DNA from: Alteromonas_E sp964230255
Lineage (GTDB): Bacteria; Pseudomonadota; Gammaproteobacteria; Enterobacterales; Alteromonadaceae
Assembly: GCA_964230255.1 (NCBI GenBank)
Contig: CAXRGW010000111.1
Location: forward strand, 1 to 37,106
DNA: 37,106 nt
Direction: 5' to 3'
In this document: piece after piece, positions 1-8,267 of the stretch
Position numbering within the stretch: position 1 is the first letter of the stretch
Layout: each line of letters opens with the position of its first letter
Translations under genes and position numbers: made by a program
Notes under the pieces: generated by a model
Database searches by the model: none
The model's input: the letters and a program-made list of their open reading frames with translations, nothing else
Told to the model about the DNA's origin: nothing

Positions 1-1575
1 CTTAACTCCGAAGAAAAAACGGTTGATAAATTTAACCGCCTTAAACAGCAGTATCCTGAATTTGAGCGTCACGCGATGAGCGGCTTGCGCCAGTTTTTAC
101 GTGAAGGACACTGGCGCAGTGAGCAAAAGCTCACACTTGCTGATGGCAAAGAGCACGATGTTCTAATAAATCTGACCACCGTTAATAACGCCGACGACAA
201 CGACAAAGTTGACCACTACTTGATGGTTGTTTCTGACATTTCAGACCAAAAACGCGCCGAAAGAAAGTTGAGGAAAATGGCGACGTTCGACGGCTTAACA
301 GGTCTAGTTAATCGCAACCTTGCGCTCGACCGACTTGAACATGCCATAGAAAATGCCAAAAAACATAACGCTTTAGTAGCGGTGTTATTTGTTGATTTAG
401 ATCGATTTAAAGGGATTAACGACAGTCTGGGCCATGAGTACGGCGACAATATATTGAAAGTAGTAGCAAAACGAATGTTAAACATTGCTGCACAAAATGA
501 CACCGTAGGCAGAATAGGTGGTGATGAATTTGTAATTGTGATGGAGGATGTGGTTGATTTTGAAGACGTCAGTTCGTTTATAGCTCAATTAGTCGCATTG
601 ATTGAAGAGCCAATCACCGTACGTAATGAAATATTGCGCGTGTCATGCAGCATAGGCGTATCGATTTACCCTAATAACGGCATTGAACCCACCGATTTAT
701 TGCGCTTTGCGGATGTTGCTATGTACAGCGCGAAAAATGATCCGGTTAACAGTTTTAGGTTCTTCACCGAATCAATGAATGCACGTGCAAAGTATCGATT
801 ATCGCTGGAGAACTTAGTCAAGCGAGCCTACCAGCAGGAGTTGTTTTACAACGTCTATCAGCCCATCGTTAACGCAAAAACCGCCAGAACAGAAGGTATG
901 GAGCTTCTTCTGCGTTGTGCAGTCAGTGAGCAACCGCTATCCCCAGCTGAATTTGTGCCTATTTTGGAAGAAATGCGCTTAATCGTTGAAGTAACTCGCG
1001 CCTCAATAATCACCGCAGTGAAAGAGGTTTCCCGCTGGTATAAAAATGGGTTCAACGGCTATTTGTCAGTTAATCTCTCTGCATTGCACTTTACCACTGC
1101 ATTCGACTTAGAGGGCTTAGACAATTTGTTAGCAAGCTACCAGTTGCCTAAATCGGCATTGCGATTCGAGGTTACTGAAGGCGTGCTAATGGTCGATCGT
1201 GACATGGCACTTGAGCAGTTTAACGCACTCAAGCATGCTGGCTATAAATTGGCACTGGATGACTTTGGTACAGGATACTCTTCTTTAAGCTACCTCAAGA
1301 TGTTCCCACTTGATGTGATCAAAATTGACAAAAGCTTTACCGACGACATTGGTAAAGGTGGCAGCGGTGACAGCCTTATTATCACCACCATAGGCATGGC
1401 AAATAATCTGCATATGGATTGTATTGCTGAGGGGATAGAAACCGCAGAGCAAGTGCAATTCTTGCGCAGCCAGAACTGTCTCAGCCTACAGGGCTATTAT
1501 TTCTCCAAACCAGTCACTGCGGATATCTCTAACGCGTTAATTCAACGAAATTGGTCGGCAATGTTAGAAGTCTGA
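1..1575 (+). CDS. PAS-GGDEF-EAL c-di-GMP cyclase/phosphodiesterase (5' end outside window)
   Basis: The reading frame is open from base 1, so the gene starts upstream of the window; 524 residues are visible. The first ~90 residues look like the end of a PAS domain, closing with the usual VSDISDQKRAE linker. A GGDEF domain follows with an intact RIGGDEF active site, so diguanylate cyclase activity is plausible. The inhibitory RxxD site that normally sits just before it is absent (AQND instead). The EAL domain keeps the metal and catalytic motifs: the first motif is MELLLR (an ELL variant of EAL, with the Glu kept), then NLS, EVTE, DDFGTGYSSL, KIDKSF, AEGIET and QGYYFSKP. Both halves therefore look competent, and a bifunctional inner-membrane or cytosolic enzyme tuned by the PAS signal is likely. 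Net direction cannot be read from sequence. It is followed by comM after 68 bases. Confidence 0.93.
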   Translation, partial: LNSEEKTVDKFNRLKQQYPEFERHAMSGLRQFLREGHWRSEQKLTLADGKEHDVLINLTTVNNADDNDKVDHYLMVVSDISDQKRAERKLRKMATFDGLTGLVNRNLALDRLEHAIENAKKHNALVAVLFVDLDRFKGINDSLGHEYGDNILKVVAKRMLNIAAQNDTVGRIGGDEFVIVMEDVVDFEDVSSFIAQLVALIEEPITVRNEILRVSCSIGVSIYPNNGIEPTDLLRFADVAMYSAKNDPVNSFRFFTESMNARAKYRLSLENLVKRAYQQELFYNVYQPIVNAKTARTEGMELLLRCAVSEQPLSPAEFVPILEEMRLIVEVTRASIITAVKEVSRWYKNGFNGYLSVNLSALHFTTAFDLEGLDNLLASYQLPKSALRFEVTEGVLMVDRDMALEQFNALKHAGYKLALDDFGTGYSSLSYLKMFPLDVIKIDKSFTDDIGKGGSGDSLIITTIGMANNLHMDCIAEGIETAEQVQFLRSQNCLSLQGYYFSKPVTADISNALIQRNWSAMLEV

Positions 1576-1643
1576 TCTAAGGCTCAGTTGTGACGACCTG
1601 TCAGCACAAGTAACCTGCAGAAAACATCAATCACAGGGAACGC

Positions 1644-3158
1644 ATGATGGGGTATGCGACAGTCTTTACCCGCTCCTGCATGGGTATCGATGCGCCACAA
1701 GTTACAGTTGAAGTTCATCTTGCTAACGGCATTCCAAGCTTTTCGCTTATCGGCCTGGTAGAAGCCAGTGTCAGAGAATCAAAAGAACGGGTACGCAGTG
1801 CAATAATTCATACCGGATTTGAATTTCCTGCGAAGCGAATCGTGATTAATTTAGCCCCCGCTGATTTACCGAAGCAAGGTGGGCGGTTTGATTTAGCTAT
1901 TGCCATTGGCATTTTGGCTGCTAGCGAGCAAGTAGACGCTGAACAACTAGGGAATACGGAATTTCTCGGCGAACTTTCATTGTCTGGCGACTTAAGGCCA
2001 GTTGCTGCGGTTTTACCAGCAGCACTTGCGGTATCCAAGACTCCCAGACAACTCATTGTGGCGTGTGACAACCTAGCTGAAGCCCTTCTGCATGAACAGC
2101 AAGACAGCAAAGGCGCTGACAATCTACTCCAAGTAGCCCAATTTCTTAACAAACAACACGAATTGTGCACAACAGCACAATCAATCAACGACACTAGCAA
2201 AAATGAAAGCCTTGAACTCACCGATGTGATTGGTCAGCTACAGGCCAAGCGGGCATTAATCATTGCAGCAAGTGGACGACATAACATACTGCTTGTTGGG
2301 CCGCCGGGCACAGGTAAAAGCATGCTCGCACAACGTATAAACGCATTACTACCACCAATGACAAACGAGCAAGCCATTGAAAGCGCAAGTGTCTATTCGG
2401 TATTAGGCCAGTTTCAACCAGCCAAGCATTGGCGACATCGACCATTTCGCAGCCCACACCACAGTGCCTCTACATCAGCTTTGGTTGGTGGCGGCAGTAA
2501 TCCACAGCCCGGTGAAATATCAATGGCGCATAACGGAATTTTATTTTTGGATGAGTTACCGGAGTTTGGTAGAGCTACCTTAGACACCCTGCGGGAACCG
2601 CTTGAAACCGGTGATATTCAGATATCCCGAGCTAAAGCAAAAGTAAACTTCCCCGCCAACTTTCAGCTGGTCACAGCGATGAATCCAAGTCCAACCGGGG
2701 ATGTTGATGACCAACGTACCAGTGTTGAGCAAATCATGCGCTATCTAAACCGGCTATCTGGGCCATTACTCGATCGCATCGACTTACAGGTTGAAGTTCA
2801 GCGTCAGCCACTGCATCTTAAACCCACTATTAACGATGAGTTTGGTTCTACTCAGCAAGCACGTGAGAAGGTGACACAACTACACAACCTACAATTACAA
2901 CGCCAAGGTTGCCTCAATGGCCAGCTATCTGCTGCTCAGTTAGCAGAGCATTGCCCGCTGAAAGAAACAGATCAACAGTTCTTCGTCCATTGCCTCGAAA
3001 AGTTCAACGCCTCTCATCGAGCCATGCATCGCTTCCTGAAAGTTGCGCGCACCATTGCTGATATTGAAAGTGACAGCGATATACAACGCCACCACTTAGC
3101 AGAGGCGATTAGTTATCGAGCGCTAGACGCCTTAATTCGTCAATTTACACCTTGCTGA
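1644..3158 (+). CDS. comM: YifB/ComM family Mg-chelatase-like AAA+ ATPase
   Basis: This 504-residue protein matches the ComM/YifB family over its whole usual length. The N-terminal part is a ChlI-like domain (residues 1-180, starting MMGYATVFTRSCMGIDAPQV). The AAA+ core carries Walker A GPPGTGKS at residues 219-226 and Walker B ILFLDELPEF near residue 297, followed by the Mg_chelatase C-terminal domain. In naturally transformable bacteria ComM is a hexameric helicase that drives branch migration when incoming single-stranded DNA is integrated; it is also kept in non-competent species. An AGGGAA ribosome-binding sequence lies just upstream of ATG-ATG. The 3' end overlaps the convergent ilvY by 19 bases. 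Confidence 0.95.
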   Translation: MMGYATVFTRSCMGIDAPQVTVEVHLANGIPSFSLIGLVEASVRESKERVRSAIIHTGFEFPAKRIVINLAPADLPKQGGRFDLAIAIGILAASEQVDAEQLGNTEFLGELSLSGDLRPVAAVLPAALAVSKTPRQLIVACDNLAEALLHEQQDSKGADNLLQVAQFLNKQHELCTTAQSINDTSKNESLELTDVIGQLQAKRALIIAASGRHNILLVGPPGTGKSMLAQRINALLPPMTNEQAIESASVYSVLGQFQPAKHWRHRPFRSPHHSASTSALVGGGSNPQPGEISMAHNGILFLDELPEFGRATLDTLREPLETGDIQISRAKAKVNFPANFQLVTAMNPSPTGDVDDQRTSVEQIMRYLNRLSGPLLDRIDLQVEVQRQPLHLKPTINDEFGSTQQAREKVTQLHNLQLQRQGCLNGQLSAAQLAEHCPLKETDQQFFVHCLEKFNASHRAMHRFLKVARTIADIESDSDIQRHHLAEAISYRALDALIRQFTPC

Positions 3159-4003
3159 AGCATTGCTTCAACGAGTGGTTCTTGGCGGCGTGTTTTTAAA
3201 CAACACAAACCCAATTCGTATGGCTCAATGTTAATCACTTCAATGTAATTAATTTGCGATTGCAGTGCTGAGTGTTCGATTACTACGCGAGGTACAAAAC
3301 CCACACCACAATCGAGAGCGACCATACTCACAATAGCTTCGTTACCAGCAACCGAAGCATACACATGCGGACGCACACCCGCCTCTGCGAACCAATGATG
3401 TACCGTTCGTCTTGTTGGCCCAGACTCAGGCATGATGACCGGTGTGTTACGCCAATCAATACTGTCGATATGGGTCGCCGTATTGCTTTTCGGCATAGCC
3501 AGTACTAGTGGTACTTTCGCCAAGGGTTGGAAGTGCAGCTCAACGGGTAAGTCAGGAGAGTTAATCGCAATAGCGACATCGGCTTTGCCATCCAAGACCT
3601 TCTGAACAGCCAAACCGGGATCGCCCGTCTCTAGCTTAAAATCTACACCACTGTGCTGCAGTCGAAATTTTGCCAGTAATTGAGGTAAATGACTTTGACT
3701 GGCGGTTACAGAACAAAAGAAACGCAGTTCCCCCGTTAATTGCTGCGAGGATTGATTTAACGTTGACTGCAGATCACGCCAGTCAACCAACATTGGCTCC
3801 GCGAATTCTAATAATTGCTGCCCTGCATGAGTCAATCGAACACTGCGGTTGTTACGCACAAACAGGGTTGCGCCACATTCACTTTCAACTCGCTGGATCA
3901 CGCGGCTAAGGGTTGATGGAGATACAAACTGGGCAGCTGACGTCTTACCGAAGTGCAAGCTCGTAGCCAAATGACAGAACAATTGTAGGTCTCGAAAATC
4001 CAC
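3140..4003 (-). CDS. ilvY: LysR-family regulator of ilvC
   Basis: The 287-residue product has the LysR layout: an N-terminal winged helix-turn-helix (residues 1-60, with HFGKTSAAQFVSPSTLSRVI) and a two-lobed effector domain. It closely resembles E. coli IlvY, including MDFRDLQLF at the start, GELRFFCSVTASQSHLP and SMVALDCGVGFVPRVVIE. IlvY activates ilvC when bound to acetolactate or acetohydroxybutyrate and represses itself. It is transcribed divergently from ilvC, the classical arrangement. The start is a GTG; an in-frame TGA three codons upstream rules out a longer form. Its last 19 bases overlap the end of comM on the opposite strand. Confidence 0.94.
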   Translation of the reverse strand: MDFRDLQLFCHLATSLHFGKTSAAQFVSPSTLSRVIQRVESECGATLFVRNNRSVRLTHAGQQLLEFAEPMLVDWRDLQSTLNQSSQQLTGELRFFCSVTASQSHLPQLLAKFRLQHSGVDFKLETGDPGLAVQKVLDGKADVAIAINSPDLPVELHFQPLAKVPLVLAMPKSNTATHIDSIDWRNTPVIMPESGPTRRTVHHWFAEAGVRPHVYASVAGNEAIVSMVALDCGVGFVPRVVIEHSALQSQINYIEVINIEPYELGLCCLKTRRQEPLVEAMLQQGVN

Positions 4004-4016
4004 TTTATTTCACTTT

Positions 4017-4074
4017 TTGCAACACTATATTGTAATTATATCACTTTAAACAACAATAGTAATTGCGTATTGTT
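4017..4074. promoter_or_regulatory. Candidate tandem IlvY operator between ilvY and ilvC
   Basis: Two dyads lie in the 113-base divergent interval. One is TTGCAA-N7-TTGTAA (4017-4035), an imperfect palindrome with a LysR-type T-N11-A feel. The other is a perfect 7-base inverted repeat AACAATA-N9-TATTGTT (4052-4074). E. coli IlvY binds two tandem operators in the same interval, so this placement fits. The binding assignment is inference. Confidence 0.55.
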
Positions 4075-4116
4075 CTTCCTAGGCAAAACGCCTAAGCATT
4101 TTTGGACAAGGTAAAC

Positions 4117-5592
4117 ATGGCAAATTACTTCAATTCTCTTTCATTGCGAGCACAACTGAATCAACTAGGTCAGTGTCGTTTTATGCAGCGATCGGAATTT
4201 GCGCAAGGATGTGATTTTTTAACAGGTAAGAAAATCGTAATCGTTGGGTGTGGTGCACAAGGTCTTAATCAAGGGCTCAATATGCGCGACTCTGGTCTTG
4301 ATGTGAGCTACGCATTGCGTCAAGCCGCAATCGATGAAAAACGCGATTCTTATCAACGAGCCACTAGTAATGGCTTTACAGTGGGTACCTATCAAGAACT
4401 CATTCCCACTGCTGATTTAGTTTACAACCTAACGCCTGACAAGCAGCATGCTGCTGTTGTTGAAGCTGTTATGCCGCAAATGCAAAAAGGTGCGGCGCTA
4501 GGGTACTCACACGGCTTCAACATTGTTGAAGAAGGTCAACAAATTCGCAGCGATTTGACCGTTGTAATGTGCGCACCGAAGTGTCCAGGCACAGAAGTTC
4601 GCGAAGAGTATAAGCGCGGGTTTGGTGTTCCAACGTTAATCGCTGTTCACCCTGAGAATGATCCTGAGCAAAAGGGCTGGGACATTGCCAAAGCACTTGC
4701 GAGTGCCACCGGTGGTGACAGAGCTGGCGTTTTGGCTTCATCTTTTGTTGCAGAAGTTAAATCTGACTTAATGGGTGAACAGACCATTTTGTGTGGAATG
4801 CAACAAACAGCTGCAATTCTCGGCTATGAAAAAATGGTTGCGGACGGTGTTGATCCTGGCTACGCAGGCGCATTAATCCAGCACGGATTAGAAGCAATTA
4901 CCGAAGCGCTGAAGATTGGTGGCGTCACACATATGATGGATCGTTTATCGAATCCAGATAAAGTGCGCGCATTTGAACTTTCAGAGCAACTAAAGCAAAT
5001 CCTGACGCCACTATTCGAAAAGCATCAGGACGATATAATTTCCGGTGAGTTTTCCAAAACTATGATGGAAGACTGGGCCAATGGCGATGCAAATCTATTA
5101 CGCTGGCGGGAAGAGACAGGAGAAACCGCATTTGAGAATGCTCCTTCTTTTAATGGAGAGATTGATGACCAAGTATTCTTCGACAAAGGCGTGCTCATTG
5201 TAGCGATGATCAAAGCGGGTGTTGAGCTAGCATTCGATGTCATGGTTGAAGCAGGTATTTTACCAGAATCAGCCTACTATGAGTCATTGCATGAAACGCC
5301 GCTAATTTCTAATACGATTGCGCGTAAACGCTTGTATGAGATGAATGTGGTTATATCTGACACCGCTGAGTACGGAAACTACTTGTTTGCCAACGCAGCA
5401 GTGCCATTGCTTAGAGAACAGTTAATGCCTTCAATCACCCCAGCTGACTTAGGTCAGGGTGCAAGTCATTCAAGCAACGCGGTTGATAACATGCGATTGG
5501 TTGAGGTTAATCAGGCTATTCGTACCCACGGTGTTGAAACCATCGGTTCACAACTTCGTGAGTATATGCACGACATGAAAGCTATCGTGTAA
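4117..5592 (+). CDS. ilvC: Ketol-acid reductoisomerase, class II (NADP+)
   Basis: This is the second common step of isoleucine and valine synthesis: it rearranges and reduces acetolactate or acetohydroxybutyrate with NADPH and Mg2+ in the cytosol. The 491-residue protein equals the E. coli enzyme in length and is nearly superimposable on it: MANYFNSLSLRAQLNQLG at the start, dinucleotide site GCGAQG at residues 44-49, APKCPGTEVREEYKRGFGVP, and the duplicated C-terminal knotted domain of class II enzymes (ISDTAEYGNYLF). A TTG 15 bases upstream is in frame, but the ATG at 4117 is chosen because it gives the conserved MANYFN start and has an AAGG Shine-Dalgarno sequence. It is divergent from ilvY and ends at a strong terminator. 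Confidence 0.97.
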   Translation: MANYFNSLSLRAQLNQLGQCRFMQRSEFAQGCDFLTGKKIVIVGCGAQGLNQGLNMRDSGLDVSYALRQAAIDEKRDSYQRATSNGFTVGTYQELIPTADLVYNLTPDKQHAAVVEAVMPQMQKGAALGYSHGFNIVEEGQQIRSDLTVVMCAPKCPGTEVREEYKRGFGVPTLIAVHPENDPEQKGWDIAKALASATGGDRAGVLASSFVAEVKSDLMGEQTILCGMQQTAAILGYEKMVADGVDPGYAGALIQHGLEAITEALKIGGVTHMMDRLSNPDKVRAFELSEQLKQILTPLFEKHQDDIISGEFSKTMMEDWANGDANLLRWREETGETAFENAPSFNGEIDDQVFFDKGVLIVAMIKAGVELAFDVMVEAGILPESAYYESLHETPLISNTIARKRLYEMNVVISDTAEYGNYLFANAAVPLLREQLMPSITPADLGQGASHSSNAVDNMRLVEVNQAIRTHGVETIGSQLREYMHDMKAIV

Positions 5593-5630
5593 ACAGTTCT
5601 GTCGTTAGGTGCTTAATATAAGCCCTCTTT

Positions 5631-5658
5631 GCCCGGCCTTTTGGCCGGGCTTTTTTTT
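5631..5658 (+). terminator. Intrinsic terminator of ilvC
   Basis: A perfect 8-bp GC-rich stem GCCCGGCC / GGCCGGGC with a TTTT loop is followed directly by eight T residues. It lies 38 bases after the ilvC stop codon. Confidence 0.95.
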
Positions 5659-6061
5659 TGCAACCAAAACCCGTCCTCTACGCAAACTGTAAAGACGGAA
5701 GATCCTTCAAAAGACTTAAAACTGGCAATTGTGTATAGACTGCCCCCAATAATCGAAGCCTTGGAAACTGAATTTAACTCTCTGTTTTAAAAACATATTC
5801 AGAATCATTGAGCGCTTTTTATGTCAATCACCCCCTACAGTAATTTTTGACGTATTTCCAAAGTAACCCCATCATCTTACGTAAGCTTACCCCTATGTTT
5901 TATTGGATTTTATTATCGTAAAACTGCTTGCAAAGGCATGACCAAGTTAACGAAAAAGCGCGTTAGCCATGTTTGAAAAGGTGGTTAGCTAAAAGGAAAC
6001 GAAAGTGAACCGAACTGCGAGCCGATTTACTTAAGTTGGTGGTTGGATATTTGAAGTTAAA
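5659..6061. other. Non-coding interval after ilvC
   Basis: About 400 bases with no convincing coding frame, RNA gene or mobile-element end. A few very short frames with start codons exist (for example near 5820 and 5938), each stopping within about a dozen codons. It may hold the promoter of the small ORF that follows. Confidence 0.5.
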
Positions 6062-6310
6062 ATGGTCCGAGCTTTAAAGGTTTCTCGATATGGCGAACCT
6101 CATACTACAGTGGCTAATCTTACGGCAAACGGTGATCAAATCTATATAACCCGCGAAAAACATGACTCCACACGCAAAGACTTTATGGCTTTTTACAAGT
6201 TTTGCCAGATGCTCAATATGAAATCTGTCAGTTACGACAAAATTAAACAAGGAAAGCGCTTCTCAAGGACGGTAGAGATTGTCGAAAACAAAAACCGAAG
6301 CCCTAGTTAA
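6062..6310 (+). CDS. Small hypothetical protein, 82 residues
   Basis: I do not recognise this family. The predicted protein is basic and soluble, with no signal peptide or membrane segment, and a C-terminal half rich in Lys and Arg (KIKQGKRFSRTVEI). There is no good Shine-Dalgarno sequence before the ATG, and the frame stays open a little further upstream. It ends 6 bases before the convergent MFS pump gene. It could be a real orphan gene or a fragment of an older one. Confidence 0.4.
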   Translation: MVRALKVSRYGEPHTTVANLTANGDQIYITREKHDSTRKDFMAFYKFCQMLNMKSVSYDKIKQGKRFSRTVEIVENKNRSPS

Positions 6311-6316
6311 ATAGCA

Positions 6317-7555
6317 TTATTTACCATGGATGGTTTCATGCTTAGTTGCACCATCGGCCCATAAAACACTGAGCATCGCGAGCACACAAAACACCACGAA
6401 TCCTATCGCGATAGGCATTACATCGGTAGTTAAAAATGAATCGACTAAAACAGCTACAGGCACTGAAATCAGGCTAGAGATTGCCCCAATGATAGCCGCA
6501 CCCAATCCTGCCATATGGCCCAGTGGTAACATTGCCATAGAATTGAGATTGCCAAACAATACACCGATAAAGAAGAAACCGATAAACAGTGTCGTTACAA
6601 ATTGCCAAAGCGGCGGCACTCCGGCATGGAGATAGACTAAAGCAAGTAGACTGAAACTGAATGCGACGCTGCCAACTAACGCAGCTTTGCACAGTAATCG
6701 CATGCCTAAACGCATGACTAAAGTACCGTTAAGGAATGACGCTAACCCAATGGAAGCTGCTAAGGTAGCAAAGATCAACGGAAAGTCTTCGCCGGTTAAA
6801 TAGATAGTCTGAAATATCGTTTGTGACGCACTTAAATAGGCTAGAAATGCGCCAAAAATAAAACCCATCGCTAGGCTATAGCCCATCACTTCGCGATGAG
6901 TAAAAATGTAGCACAGGGACTGTGCCAGAGCCTTCCACGTAAAAGGAACCCGACGATCATGCGTCAGTGTTTCTGGCTGGCGTGCAAAAAACCAGATACC
7001 TGATAACAAGCCAACGATCAAAAACAACGTGAATATGTGCTGCCAACTAAACCAAATAAGCACCCACTGGCCAACCATCGGCGCGATCATAGGAACGGCA
7101 ATAAAAACTACCATTATAAAAGACATTACCCGAGCCATGGCTTCGCCAACAAACTGATCACGGATAACAGCCATTGCAGCAATCCTTGGACCAGAGACAC
7201 CGATGGCTTGTACTAGCCGACCAAACAACATCGTTTCCATCGATGTGGCAAACATACAAGTGACCGTACCAACAGCGAAAATAAGCAAGCCAATTAAAAT
7301 CGTTAGGCGACGGCCTCGAGCATCTGCAATTGGTCCAAACAACAACTGGCCGAAAGCCATACCAATAAAGAAAATCGAAACAATAAGATGGATCTGCTGC
7401 TGAGAAGTGCTGCCTAAATCAGCGCCAATTTGATTCATCGCCGGTAACATCGCGTCAATACTCAACGCAACTAACGACGTCATCAATGCCATCAGACACA
7501 CGAACTCAACGAGCCCTAGTGCTGGCGTGCTGATAGTATTGGTTTGCTCAGACAT
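6317..7555 (-). CDS. Bcr/CflA family MFS drug-efflux transporter
   Basis: A 412-residue inner-membrane protein with about 12 hydrophobic segments. Family signs include the N-terminal stretch ALSIDAMLPAMNQIGADLG, typical of Bcr/CflA proteins (bicyclomycin and chloramphenicol exporters), the loop 2-3 motif A as GPIADARGRR, and RLVQAIGVSGPRIAAMAVIRD after it. It is expected to be a proton-driven exporter of small drugs or metabolites; the substrate cannot be predicted. The ATG at 7555 is preferred because GGTGA lies five bases upstream; in-frame GTG codons at 7558 and 7564 are alternatives. It stands alone, with a gene relic upstream. Confidence 0.9.
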   Translation of the reverse strand: MSEQTNTISTPALGLVEFVCLMALMTSLVALSIDAMLPAMNQIGADLGSTSQQQIHLIVSIFFIGMAFGQLLFGPIADARGRRLTILIGLLIFAVGTVTCMFATSMETMLFGRLVQAIGVSGPRIAAMAVIRDQFVGEAMARVMSFIMVVFIAVPMIAPMVGQWVLIWFSWQHIFTLFLIVGLLSGIWFFARQPETLTHDRRVPFTWKALAQSLCYIFTHREVMGYSLAMGFIFGAFLAYLSASQTIFQTIYLTGEDFPLIFATLAASIGLASFLNGTLVMRLGMRLLCKAALVGSVAFSFSLLALVYLHAGVPPLWQFVTTLFIGFFFIGVLFGNLNSMAMLPLGHMAGLGAAIIGAISSLISVPVAVLVDSFLTTDVMPIAIGFVVFCVLAMLSVLWADGATKHETIHGK

Positions 7556-7632
7556 CACTGTCACCGGTAAAAAGAGAGCGGCTCAGCATAGCAGCTACTG
7601 TGCCGTTGAGACAGCAATAAGGGATTTAAATG

Positions 7633-8034
7633 TTAAGAACTTATATTCTTTTTTAAATATGGGTGAAAGCTTTCGCCCAAAATGTGTTTATCTTTGGCAA
7701 TCACTCGTGCCGTACGACCTACAATCAAAGGTCTGGAGCTTTTGCAATAGGTGTATCCTTATTAGGAAAAGGCAATTCATGCAGAAAGTGCTGCATACAG
7801 TTGTGCCGTGCGCTTTTTTATCATCTGATTTAATCACTACCCATGGCACATCGGCAGTGCCCCATAAAAGAACATATATTCTCTTTCTTCTTTGTGATCA
7901 TCCCACTTCGCTTGTGCCAGCTTATCTATGGGGCTGAGTTTCCATTGCTTTAGAGGGTCCATTTCACACTTATCAAAGCGATGCGTTTGCTCTTCTTGAG
8001 AAACTCAGAACTAAAATTTAAACAACAGAATGTA
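7633..8034 (-). pseudogene. Decayed 3' part of a PPK2-type polyphosphate kinase
   Basis: On the minus strand, translation across several frames rebuilds the C-terminal part of a PPK2 polyphosphate kinase: YILLFKF, then VSQEEQTHRF, DPLKQWKLSPIDKLAQ, KWDDHKEEREYMFFY, GTADVPWVVIKSDDKK, ARHNCMQHFLHELPFPNKD, and LIVGRTARV to a stop at 7633. Two in-frame stops (TAG and TGA, just before VSQEEQ) and three apparent single-base deletions (near 7862, 7815 and 7730) break the frame. The P-loop and Walker B half of the kinase is missing. Intact PPK2 enzymes transfer phosphate between polyphosphate and nucleotides; this copy cannot. The match is from memory of the family's conserved C-terminal motifs. Confidence 0.8.
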
Positions 8035-8177
8035 ACTGCTCGGTAAATGCTGGCTCGAGGCGACGCTGTGCCAAAATTGGCTTTAATCGATGATGTGCAT
8101 CATCAATAGTCGAGACAGAATTGATGACTGTTGATGTGGGCGAATTGTCAATCGCTGAATTGTTTACTTATTCCATA
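8018..8177 (-). other. Short open frame behind a start codon with a stop at codon 3
   Basis: On the minus strand AGAGG lies seven bases before an ATG (8177), but the frame reads ATG-GAA-TAA. The same frame then stays open for about 50 codons, ending HHRLKPILAQRRLEPAFTEQ-LHSVV at 8018, where it overlaps the PPK2 relic in another frame. I do not recognise the sequence. It may be the dead 5' end of the same relic or of a different gene. Confidence 0.3.
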
Positions 8178-8194
8178 CTTTTGCCTCTATTCAG

Positions 8195-8227
8195 AGTCTA
8201 ACGAGATAGACAACATCGCGTTAGACT
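8195..8227. repeat. 9-bp inverted repeat downstream of the S9 peptidase gene
   Basis: AGTCTAACG and CGTTAGACT form perfect arms around a 15-base loop, about 40 bases past the peptidase stop codon. Neither side has a T run, so a classical terminator is not shown; it may still be a transcript-end hairpin. Confidence 0.5.
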
Positions 8228-8267
8228 GAAAAGGCAGGGAGTTGATTCAGATCAGCACACTCAATGA

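Noticed and set aside
1808..2221. 137-codon minus-strand frame inside comM
   Set aside because: Antisense shadow; composition is Ser/Arg-rich as expected for the reverse of a coding strand.
4017..4115. Short TAGGC/GCCTA hairpin in the ilvC leader taken as a possible riboswitch or attenuator
   Set aside because: Only five base pairs, no leader peptide and no T run; the IlvY operator explanation is sufficient.
7527..7937. 136-codon plus-strand frame in the interval after the MFS gene
   Set aside because: It lies opposite a PPK2 relic whose conserved motifs are readable on the minus strand; its own product is cysteine- and leucine-rich with no family pattern and no good start signal.
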